27,057 nt of DNA from JAWLCQ01 sp041687095. GTDB taxonomy: Bacteria > Planctomycetota > Phycisphaerae > SM23-33. Position 1 is the first letter of the stretch. The number at the start of each line of letters is the position of its first letter. The translations under genes were made by a program, and so were the position numbers. Below are positions 1 to 6,265 of this stretch, one piece after another. Under the pieces are notes generated by a model. That model saw only the letters and a list, made by a program, of their open reading frames with translations, was not told the origin of the DNA and made no database searches. The stretch covers positions 1 to 27,057 of the forward strand of contig JAWLCQ010000051.1 of the NCBI GenBank assembly GCA_041687095.1, written 5' to 3'.

Positions 1-238
1 GTCATGCCGCGAGCCGCACGAACCGCCCTGCCCGGTGTGCCGCATCACCAGCCTTCGCCAAGGCTTCGGCTTGGCAGGCGTGACGCAGCGGGGGAACAAC
101 CGCCCGGTCGGGGGGGAGGGGTTCGTGTCTCGTCTGGAATCGCTGGTAGGCCGCCGCCTGCGTCCCGGCCCCGTCGGCCGCCCCCGCCAGCGCGGTGGGG
201 AAGCGGACGGGCAGCGCGCGGAAAGGGCGAATGATGCG
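1..238. other. Window edge, no supported gene
   Basis: I see no convincing gene here. Open frames exist on both strands but have low-complexity, Arg/Pro/Ala-rich translations typical of noncoding high-GC DNA. A small hairpin (GCCAAG / CTTGGC, about 58-76) is visible. The stretch ends where the first dispersed inverted repeat begins. Confidence 0.4.
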
Positions 239-263
239 GAAATCGGGTAGCGTCCCTAATATT
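239..263. repeat. Left copy of a 25-bp inverted repeat
   Basis: These 25 bases, with core GGGTAGCGTCCCTAATATT, occur as a perfect reverse complement at 1049-1073. A third, partial copy in the same orientation as this one lies at 1097-1114. The two perfect copies bracket the orphan gene at 312-1010. Confidence 0.8.
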
Positions 264-311
264 ATGGACGAACTATTGGCAAGTTGTTCCAAGTGAGGAC
301 GTGGCATTCTG

Positions 312-1010
312 ATGACCCAACCAAGAGTGAGCAGGACCCGGAGAAGCTATTGGATCTTGCTCATCAAAGGACTCGGGATCGCGCTAGTCGCAGCCGCAGC
401 GGCTGGGTTCTGTCTGCTACTGGCGAGCCTCTTCATGCACGGGGCATTCGGCCCGTGCATCTCCTCGCGCGTTGAACTGCCAAACGAGCCTGTGTTCGTT
501 GCCGTGGATGTACAAGGCCGCTTGTTTGTCTATTCCCAACACTACCAACGCATGCAGGTGTATAGTCCGGAGGGGCGTTTTCTGATAGGCTGGTTCATGA
601 GGCCGAACGGAATCGTGCGAGGCTTCGATTCTGCTGATGCGTCAGTCCTCGTCGTCTTTCCGGATGACTTGGAAGTGGCGTATAGCGTCAACGGGCAGAT
701 TCTGAGACAGGTGCATCAGCCCGGCCTATACTCGTCTACACCAATTCCCGCAGGGTTCTTCATCTGCGCAGAGGGCATTGGGTGTAGTCGCTACCGTGTT
801 GCGCATCGCATCTTGTGGTCTCGTGTGTTCCGTACTGACATAGACGGAGAACACCTTATTGTAGGACAACCACTCCCGATCGCAGTGATCCGGTTACCAA
901 TTCCCTGTCTGCTGTGGGCAGTACTTGGTATGGTGCTAATACGGTATGCAAGTCCTCCTAAACGCGCCCCGCGGCACAACGGGGCACAACCGGAGTCGAT
1001 GGACAGGTAG
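312..1010 (+). CDS. Hypothetical membrane-anchored protein
   Basis: I do not recognise this 232-residue protein. Residues 1-14 are basic and are followed by a strongly hydrophobic segment (about 15-43), giving an N-terminal membrane anchor. A second hydrophobic segment (about 193-211) is followed by a basic tail. The part between would lie outside the membrane. Its stretch VAVDVQGRLFVYS followed by MQVYSPEGRF resembles an NHL-like beta-propeller blade, but one blade is not a domain call. The start is supported by GAGGAC 12 nt upstream. Base composition is clearly less GC-rich than hldE and the chaperone genes. The gene lies alone between perfect 25-bp inverted repeats, which suggests acquired DNA. 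Function is unknown. Confidence 0.6.
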   Translation: MTQPRVSRTRRSYWILLIKGLGIALVAAAAAGFCLLLASLFMHGAFGPCISSRVELPNEPVFVAVDVQGRLFVYSQHYQRMQVYSPEGRFLIGWFMRPNGIVRGFDSADASVLVVFPDDLEVAYSVNGQILRQVHQPGLYSSTPIPAGFFICAEGIGCSRYRVAHRILWSRVFRTDIDGEHLIVGQPLPIAVIRLPIPCLLWAVLGMVLIRYASPPKRAPRHNGAQPESMDR

Positions 1011-1048
1011 TGTCACGTCGGTTACTCCGAATCTTAGGAATATTAGGG

Positions 1049-1114
1049 AATATTAGGGACGCTACCCGATTTCCCTCGACCGGGGGTTTGCGGAACTCGG
1101 GTAGCGTCCCTAAT
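1049..1114. repeat. Right inverted repeat plus third copy, forming a strong hairpin
   Basis: Positions 1049-1073 are the exact reverse complement of 239-263. Within them, 1052-1069 pairs perfectly over 18 bp with the third copy at 1097-1114, leaving a 27-nt loop. A transcript of the upstream gene would form this hairpin soon after its stop codon, so it may act as a terminator or 3' end protector. It may equally be one end of a small mobile element. Short direct repeats of GGAATATTA sit just before it. Confidence 0.75.
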
Positions 1115-1193
1115 ACTCAATATTCTTTCCTATTATTCTCAATCTCCAGATGGCATTCCCACGGCTGGCTGCCCGTGGAATCTGAGGAGTTGC

Positions 1194-2273
1194 ATGACGG
1201 TCAGAATGGTCTTTCTGCAACGCACGTACCAGTGGTCCAAGGCAAGGATCGCTCGAGAGTTCGTGTCGGGCTTCCCACTGCTGAGGGTCTATGACGCACG
1301 TCTGGCCGACAGGGCCGTTGACGCCGTCGCACGACGCGGTCCCCAGGAGCAGGAGGCGCTGATTGCTGCACTTGCCAAGTCTGCACATGCAGCTCAGGTC
1401 ATCGGAGTAGAGCATACGCAGGAGGAAGTGAGGCAGGCCCGCGGGTTCGTGCGGTATCTGCTGGAACCGCGCAACAGTGATATTGCGAGTCCCGACACAG
1501 GGAGGGAGGGTCCTGGAAGACGCTTGACGCAGGTGGCCAAGCAACGGCTCACAGCGGAGTTCGGCGTGAGCCCAGCCCATCGTGGCGGGGGACTCTGGGC
1601 ATGGGAAACCCGGATATGCGAATGGAAGGTAAGGACCCATATGGACAGGGGCGGGTCATTCGCTTTGACCTATCGCCATTCTGTAGGTGCCGAACACGGC
1701 CCGCCGCTCATCAGCAACGCCTGCATCCTGGGCATGCTTGGCCTGCCGGGCGGCGATTGGCAGCACGTTCGGCCGGATGAGGTCGATGCGGTGGTGGATA
1801 GCCTGACCTACCTTTGCCATGAGTTCATGGCCGCAGCGAAGGAATGGCTGGATGAGCTATCGCCGCAAGCGTATCAGATGGAGGAGACAGGAGTCGCAGT
1901 AGAGGGGAACGTTATTCAACTCAGGGCTGGTGTCGTAGTGCGGTGTGAAGCCCCAGTGGTTGTTGTGAGGCAGTATGGGCATGTATTCGTTGCTCTGCTG
2001 GGGCCACATGGCGAGATAAGTGACAGCCGGAATCTTGTTGGATTCTTAGAGAACGGGAGCGTTCTTTGGCAGATTAACTCGATCACTGTCGGTGCGGGAG
2101 ATGGCGGGTTCTGCCTGATCGGGCGATCTGAAGAAGAGGCGCAGGTTCTCGCGTGGGGTCTGCCGGATGACCGTGGGGGGCATATCATCGCGGTGTTGAA
2201 TCCGGAGACCGGACGGAAGTTACGTTTGGAATACATGCGGAAGGATCTGCGCATTCAGAGGTTGGATAGATGA
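1194..2273 (+). CDS. Hypothetical two-part protein with a propeller-like C-terminus
   Basis: This 359-residue protein has no family I can name. Residues 1 to about 235 look like a mixed, mainly helical region with no signal peptide or membrane segment. From about 250 the character changes to short beta strands. The segment RNLVGFLENGSVLWQI followed by LNPETGRKLRLEYM has the pattern asn-leu-val, gly-x-val-leu-trp, glu-thr-gly seen in small beta-propeller-like hypothetical proteins. This suggests a fusion of an unknown N-terminal domain to a blade-like module. The ATG at 1194 has GAGGAG 4 nt upstream; another in-frame ATG at 1206 is possible. Composition is less GC-rich than the chromosomal core genes, as in the neighbouring orphan gene. 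The stop codon overlaps a possible further ATG (ATGA at 2270). Confidence 0.6.
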   Translation: MTVRMVFLQRTYQWSKARIAREFVSGFPLLRVYDARLADRAVDAVARRGPQEQEALIAALAKSAHAAQVIGVEHTQEEVRQARGFVRYLLEPRNSDIASPDTGREGPGRRLTQVAKQRLTAEFGVSPAHRGGGLWAWETRICEWKVRTHMDRGGSFALTYRHSVGAEHGPPLISNACILGMLGLPGGDWQHVRPDEVDAVVDSLTYLCHEFMAAAKEWLDELSPQAYQMEETGVAVEGNVIQLRAGVVVRCEAPVVVVRQYGHVFVALLGPHGEISDSRNLVGFLENGSVLWQINSITVGAGDGGFCLIGRSEEEAQVLAWGLPDDRGGHIIAVLNPETGRKLRLEYMRKDLRIQRLDR

Positions 2274-2412
2274 CGTTGCCCAAGAATCTGGGGACACCTT
2301 ACTATTTATGGCATGATGTCGTGCCGAGACGTGGGTACGCGTACGGCCAGCCACATCTGGTAGCCATCCGGGGCGTGGGGGATGATCGGGCCATGCGAGA
2401 AGGAGCACGAGC

Positions 2413-2772
2413 ATGGCCGAGAGCACGGGTCGGGACCGGGCGCGGGAGGCGGAGTGGCGGCGGATCCTTGGGGAGCAGGGGCGGAGCGGGCTGAGCGGCC
2501 GCGAGTTCTGCCGGGGCGGGAAGTACAGGGAGGGCGCGTTCTGCTTCGGGCGGCGGGAGATGCGGCGGCGTCGCGAAGAGCAAGAGCAACGCCGCGGGGC
2601 GGAGGTGCGGCCGGCGTCGATGGAACGGGGTTGCTCCCCCAAGCCTTCCCCGGGGGGCACGACCGTTCCTGCAACGCCGCACCTTGGGGGGCGGCGAGTC
2701 AGGAGACGTCGTTGTTCTGCACACCTCGGCATCTCCGCCCCCGCCGGTGGGTCGGGAGGGGCATGGAGGTAA
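2413..2772 (+). pseudogene. Degenerate IS66 accessory protein TnpA remnant
   Basis: Residues 13-55 of the 119-codon frame match the N-terminal helix-turn-helix signature of the small IS66-family accessory protein. A tryptophan-arginine start (EWRRIL) is followed by SGLSGREFCR and then a GAFCFGRRE segment. In family members this last segment normally contains an aromatic-Trp pair (FYxWRRE); here the Trp is replaced by Gly. After about residue 67 the sequence becomes low-complexity and unrelated to the family. A good ribosome site (AAGGAG, 2400-2405) precedes the ATG. No TnpB or TnpC follows, so this is a relic rather than a working transposon. Palindromic repeats begin right behind it. Confidence 0.55.
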
Positions 2773-2780
2773 GCGGTCGA

Positions 2781-2817
2781 TGCGTGGTGCGCTGCCGCGC
2801 GGACCGCGCACCACGCA
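2781..2817. repeat. 12-bp perfect hairpin
   Basis: TGCGTGGTGCGC at 2781-2792 pairs exactly with 2806-2817 across a 13-nt loop. It lies between the IS66 relic and the nested palindromic element. It has no T-tract, so it is not a clear terminator. Confidence 0.6.
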
Positions 2818-2855
2818 CGGGACACCGCGCACGGTGCACGACCGTATCTGCTGGA

Positions 2856-3141
2856 CCCCACCGACCCCGCGTCGGTGGTAAGCGGCTATCGACTACCCAC
2901 AGCCTTCCCCGATCTCCCTCTTCTTCTCCCCACCGACCCCGCGTCGGTGGTTCAAACGGCTGTCGACTACGGCAGGGACGAGCCACGCCTCCTGCGCGTG
3001 GGGGTCCTGAGGGCTTTGCGGTAGCGAGGAAGCCGGCTTACCACCGACGCGGGGTCGGTGGGGAGCAGGAGGAGGACGGGGAGGGAAAGGGGCCGCCGCT
3101 GTAGTTGGTAGCCGCTTACCACCGGCACGGGGCCGGTGGGG
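2856..3141. repeat. Nested palindromic element, copy 1 (A-B-B'-A')
   Basis: Four REP-like palindromes with stem CCACCGAC/GTCGGTGG or a close variant occur at 2856-2878 (A), 2928-2950 (B), 3041-3063 (B') and 3119-3141 (A'). Each carries a tail of about 18 nt, with tails facing inward. A with its tail is an imperfect reverse complement of A', and B of B', so the whole 286-bp element can fold into a nested hairpin. The same design recurs at 11436-11735. No open frame in it looks coding. It may be a non-autonomous mobile element or a composite REP (BIME-like) cluster. Confidence 0.75.
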
Positions 3142-3166
3142 AGCAGGAATGATCGTGCACCCACCG

Positions 3167-3293
3167 CCCCGTCCGGCTGGTCCGGGCGGAGCGAAGGCCT
3201 GTAAGCTACCGGCGGCGGCTCTCCCTCTTCTTGTTCTCGCCCCCGTCCGGCTGGTCCGGGCGGGGCGAAGGCTTGTGAGCTACCGGCGGCGGC
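3167..3293. repeat. 53-bp direct repeat pair
   Basis: Units at 3167-3219 and 3241-3293 are near-identical (three to four differences) and are separated by 21 nt. Each begins with an imperfect palindrome, CCGTCCGG-CTGGT-CCGGGCGG, and ends GCTACCGGCGGCGGC. This is a second palindrome family, built like the CCACCGAC family: a palindrome plus a tail. Confidence 0.7.
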
Positions 3294-3294
3294 G

Positions 3295-3337
3295 ACACCG
3301 CTTTGGCGCTTTCTCGCTCTCCAAGCCAAAGCGGTGT
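3295..3337. repeat. 13-bp perfect hairpin upstream of hldE
   Basis: ACACCGCTTTGGC at 3295-3307 pairs perfectly with 3325-3337 across a 17-nt loop. It has no T-run. It ends about 90 bp before the hldE -35 box, so it may terminate upstream transcription or may simply be another dispersed repeat. Confidence 0.6.
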
Positions 3338-3426
3338 CTTCGCCACCGCAGTCCAAAGGCCGCTCCGACGGGTCTGCGGTGCGCGGGGATGACTTTGCGG
3401 TGGCGGTGCCCGTTCCTCAAGCGGAA

Positions 3427-3455
3427 TTGCTTTGGGGCCCGGGGGTTCGTAGAAT
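3427..3455 (+). promoter_or_regulatory. Sigma70-type promoter of hldE
   Basis: TTGCTT (3427-3432) and TAGAAT (3450-3455) are separated by exactly 17 bp. Transcription would begin around 3461-3463, at the ATG itself. This implies a leaderless hldE message, and indeed no Shine-Dalgarno sequence is visible. Confidence 0.55.
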
Positions 3456-3462
3456 CGGTCCC

Positions 3463-4941
3463 ATGCAGGAACTTGTACATCGGGTGGAGGGTCTGGGCTC
3501 TCCGCGTATCGTGGTGGTGGGCGACTTCTTCCTGGACCGCTACGTGCATGGCGACGTGGAGCGGATCAGCCCGGAGGCCCCGGTGCCCGTGCTGCGCGTC
3601 GTGCAGGCCGACACCCGCGTGGGCGGGTCGGGCAACGTGGCGGCGGCGGCGTTGGCGCTGGGGGCGAACGTCGCCTGCGTCGGCCTGTTGGGCAAGGACC
3701 CCGCCGGAAGCGAACTGGCGGGCCTGCTGCGGGCGATGGGCGCGGAGACGTCGGCCCTGCTGGCGCTGCCGGATCGGCCCACGGGGATCAAGACCCGCTA
3801 CGTGGGGTTGGCGCAGCATCGCAGCCCGCAGCAGATCCTCCGCGTGGACGAGGAGGTCTGCGACCCGCTGTCTGCGCCCGTGCAGGTCTCGCTGCGGTCG
3901 GCGCTGCGGGGCATGCTCGAGTCGGCGAACCTGGTGGCCCTGGAGGATTACAACAAGGGCGTCCTCGACGACGACTTCACCCCCCAGCTCATCGCCGACG
4001 CCCGCGCCCGGAAGCTGCCCGTGATCGTGGACCCCGCCCGCATCGCCGACTACCGCCGCTACCGCGGGGCCACCCTCCTCACCCCCAACCGCTACGAGGC
4101 CGCCCTCGCCTCCGGCCTCGCCATCCACGACGACGCCTCGCTCGTGGAGGCGGCGAAGCGGATCGTCGCCGCCGCCGAGTCCGACGCGGTCGTCATCACG
4201 CTCGACCGCGAGGGCATGTTCCTCTACACCCGCGACGGGCAGCACGCCCTCGTCCCCCACCAGCGCCCGCGGCAGGTCTACGACATCACCGGGGCCGGGG
4301 ACGAGGTCCTCGCCGTCCTCGCCGTCACCCTCGCCCAGGGCTGGGACTGCGAATCCGCCTGCCGCCTCGCCAACGTCGCCGGGGGGCTCGAGGTCGAACG
4401 GTTCGGGATCGTCCCCATCCGCCGCGACGAGATCATCGACGAACTCCGCCGCATGATCGGTCTGCGCGGGAGCAAGATCCTCCCCCGCGACCGCCTCGCC
4501 GACGAACTCCACCGCCGCCGCCGCCGCGGGGAGGCCGTCGTCTTCACCAACGGCTGCTTCGACCTGCTGCACATGGGCCACATGCGCTACCTCCAGCAGG
4601 CCCGCGAGCTGGGGGCCTGTTTGGTCGTCGGCATCAACTCCGACGCCAGCGTCCAGCGCCTCAAGGGGCCCTCGCGGCCGGTCATCCCCGAGCACGAACG
4701 CGCCGAGATCCTCGGGGCCCTGGAGTGCGTGGACTACGTCACCATCTTCGACGAGGACACCCCCGAGCCCCTCCTCCGCCTCCTGACGCCCGACATCCTC
4801 GTCAAGGGCGGGACCACCGGGAAGATCGTCGGGGAGGAGATCGTCGAGGGCTACGGCGGGACGGTCGCCAAGCTCGCCGCCGTCGACGGGCTGAGCACCA
4901 CCAATATCATCGAACGAATCCTCACCACGTACGGACGGTAG
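3463..4941 (+). CDS. hldE: Bifunctional heptose-7-phosphate kinase / heptose-1-phosphate adenylyltransferase HldE
   Basis: This cytoplasmic enzyme makes activated ADP-heptose for lipopolysaccharide core. The kinase half phosphorylates D-glycero-D-manno-heptose 7-phosphate at C1, and the second half adenylylates heptose 1-phosphate. Residues about 10-320 are a PfkB/ribokinase domain with the GGSGNVA substrate-side motif and the GAGD motif (277-280) bearing the catalytic Asp. In GAGD the usual next Thr is Glu. Residues about 355-490 are a nucleotidyltransferase with NGCFDLLH, the HMGH form of the HxGH motif (370-373), and an STTNIIERI end. At 492 residues it is close to the 477 of E. coli HldE. 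The frame is open upstream to 3334, but that part has no family resemblance, and the promoter places the start at 3463. The GmhB-like phosphatase that acts between the two reactions follows. Confidence 0.93.
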   Translation: MQELVHRVEGLGSPRIVVVGDFFLDRYVHGDVERISPEAPVPVLRVVQADTRVGGSGNVAAAALALGANVACVGLLGKDPAGSELAGLLRAMGAETSALLALPDRPTGIKTRYVGLAQHRSPQQILRVDEEVCDPLSAPVQVSLRSALRGMLESANLVALEDYNKGVLDDDFTPQLIADARARKLPVIVDPARIADYRRYRGATLLTPNRYEAALASGLAIHDDASLVEAAKRIVAAAESDAVVITLDREGMFLYTRDGQHALVPHQRPRQVYDITGAGDEVLAVLAVTLAQGWDCESACRLANVAGGLEVERFGIVPIRRDEIIDELRRMIGLRGSKILPRDRLADELHRRRRRGEAVVFTNGCFDLLHMGHMRYLQQARELGACLVVGINSDASVQRLKGPSRPVIPEHERAEILGALECVDYVTIFDEDTPEPLLRLLTPDILVKGGTTGKIVGEEIVEGYGGTVAKLAAVDGLSTTNIIERILTTYGR

Positions 4942-4942
4942 G

Positions 4943-5054
4943 GATTTTCGAGTCTCGATTTTCGAATTTCGATTGCCGGCACTGGAAGGCCCTCACGCCT
5001 CGCCGGCGCTGACGGGCGGGCCAATCGAAAATCGAAAATCGAGAATCGAAAATT
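4943..5054. repeat. 33-bp inverted repeat (AAAATCG family)
   Basis: Arms at 4943-4975 and 5022-5054 pair at 30 of 33 positions across a 46-nt GC-rich loop. The arms consist of iterated ATCGAAA/TTTCGAT units and are strikingly AT-rich for this genome. The left arm starts one base after the hldE stop codon; the right arm ends just before the ribosome site of the next gene. A short fragment of the same family (AATCGAAAATCG) occurs at 11369-11380. It may terminate or attenuate transcription, or protect mRNA ends. Confidence 0.75.
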
Positions 5055-5071
5055 CCCAGACGGAGTCTGCC

Positions 5072-5992
5072 ATGGCCCACAAAGCCGTTTTCCTGGACCG
5101 CGACAACACGCTGATCGAGGACCCGGGGTACCTCAACGACGCCTCGAAGGTGAAGCTCCTGCCCGGGGTCGAGCTGGCGCTGAAGTCGATGGCGCAGGCG
5201 GGGTATCGGCTGGTGGTGGTCACGAACCAGTCGGCCATCGCGCGCGGGCTGCTGACGGAGGCGGGCCTGGAGCAGATCCACGCCGAACTCCGCCGCCAGC
5301 TCGCCGAGAAGGGCGCCCACCTCGACGCCATCTACTACTGCCCCTACCACCCCGAGGGCACCGTCGAGGGGTTCGCCCTCGACTCCGACCTCCGCAAGCC
5401 CAAGCCCGGCATGCTCCTGCAGGCGGCCGACGAACTCGACCTGGACCTGCGGCAGAGCTGGATGGTGGGCGACTCGCCCCGCGACGTCGAGGCCGGCCAA
5501 CGCGCCGGGTGCCGCACCATCCGCGTCCGCGTCCCCGCCCACCTCGCCCATGCCTCGCCCCCCGAGGAGGACGAGGACACGCAGGCCGACTTCGTCGTCC
5601 GCAACCTCGTCGACGCCGCCAAGCTCATCACCCGCGGGGAAACCGCCACCCGCCAGCGGGCGGGCTCGCTGGCGACGCAGGGGCCCGGCGACCGCCCCGC
5701 CCCCCTCGCCACCCAACGCCCCGCCCCCGCCCCGGGGGGCGACGACGAGGGCCTCGCCCTGCTCCGCGAGATCCGCGACCACCTCCGCCGCCTCGCGCCC
5801 CCCGACGACGAGCCCTTCCGCGTCACCAAGCTCTGCGCGGGCGTCTGCCTCATGCTCTCCACCCTCGGGCTCATCCTCGTCCTGTACAACCTCTACGGCA
5901 AGAACGTGGAGATGGCCCTGGGGTGGGGGATGGTGGCGGTGATCCTGGGGGTGCTGGCGACGGCGCTGTACGTGATGCAGCGCGAGGAGTAG
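5072..5992 (+). CDS. gmhB: GmhB-like HAD phosphatase with C-terminal membrane hairpin
   Basis: The HAD-IIIA domain (residues about 1-180) matches D-glycero-D-manno-heptose-1,7-bisphosphate 7-phosphatase, the step between the two HldE activities. It has DRDNTL with nucleophile D9 and D11, TNQSAIARG, RKPKPG (108-113) and VGDSPRD with D134. Of the cysteines that bind structural zinc in many GmhBs, only C90 of CPYH is present; the later pair is replaced by ALDSD. After the catalytic domain comes a low-complexity Ala/Pro-rich linker (about 190-230). Two hydrophobic helices follow (about 252-275 and 282-302), ending in a charged tail. Typical GmhB is about 190 residues and soluble; this one is 306. 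GGAG lies 6 nt before the chosen ATG. The next-best family is histidinol-phosphatase, but the hldE neighbour favours the heptose pathway. Confidence 0.8.
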   Translation: MAHKAVFLDRDNTLIEDPGYLNDASKVKLLPGVELALKSMAQAGYRLVVVTNQSAIARGLLTEAGLEQIHAELRRQLAEKGAHLDAIYYCPYHPEGTVEGFALDSDLRKPKPGMLLQAADELDLDLRQSWMVGDSPRDVEAGQRAGCRTIRVRVPAHLAHASPPEEDEDTQADFVVRNLVDAAKLITRGETATRQRAGSLATQGPGDRPAPLATQRPAPAPGGDDEGLALLREIRDHLRRLAPPDDEPFRVTKLCAGVCLMLSTLGLILVLYNLYGKNVEMALGWGMVAVILGVLATALYVMQREE

Positions 5993-6050
5993 GCGAAGCG
6001 GGTGCTGGTTGCTTGGTTGACTGGGCGGGTGCCGTGACATGCGCGGGGTG

Positions 6051-6115
6051 CCGTGGTTTGCGGAGCGCAGCGGCTTGCCGCGGCGTAGCCTTGGCGGAGC
6101 CGGGAGCAACCACGG
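6051..6115. repeat. Dispersed palindromic repeat, first member
   Basis: Ends CCGTGGTT (6051-6058) and AACCACGG (6108-6115) are exact inverses. The interior GCGGCTTGCC...GGCGGAGCCGGGAG resembles 9564-9637 and, in inverted pieces, 9671-9720. It occupies the 270-bp gap between the phosphatase and the toroid-protein gene. Confidence 0.5.
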
Positions 6116-6203
6116 CAAACGCAGATAGGTTCGAGCGTCTCCGCTTCAGGAGAAGGCGAACCTTCGCCTCGCTCGTTCGTCTGAAGGGGAGAAGGCGGGG
6201 GCG

Positions 6204-6232
6204 ATGACTCTGCGCGCGTCGCGTGCTACGAT
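6204..6232 (+). promoter_or_regulatory. Likely promoter of the toroid-protein gene
   Basis: ATGACT (6204-6209) and TACGAT (6227-6232) are 17 bp apart, about 34 nt upstream of the chosen ATG. Spacing is ideal; the -35 match is moderate. Confidence 0.4.
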
Positions 6233-6265
6233 GGCCTGAGGACCTGGATGAAAGGAAGAGCAACC

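Noticed and set aside
2..307. Minus-strand open frame of 101 codons at the window start
   Set aside because: Low-complexity translation, overlaps the dispersed repeat at 239-263, and has no ribosome site or family resemblance.
2270..2494. Small open frame overlapping the stop of the 1194-2273 gene (ATGA)
   Set aside because: No ribosome site of its own. The second half is low-complexity and overlaps the IS66 relic. A short coupled peptide cannot be excluded but is not supported.
2856..3293. CRISPR-like appearance of repeated palindromes
   Set aside because: Repeats are in opposite orientations, spacing is irregular (49, 90 and 55 nt), and spacers are not unique protospacer-sized units. No cas genes.
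3334..3462. Upstream extension of hldE
   Set aside because: It overlaps the hairpin and promoter, and the translation does not resemble the HldE N-terminus; MQELVHRV at 3463 is the better start.
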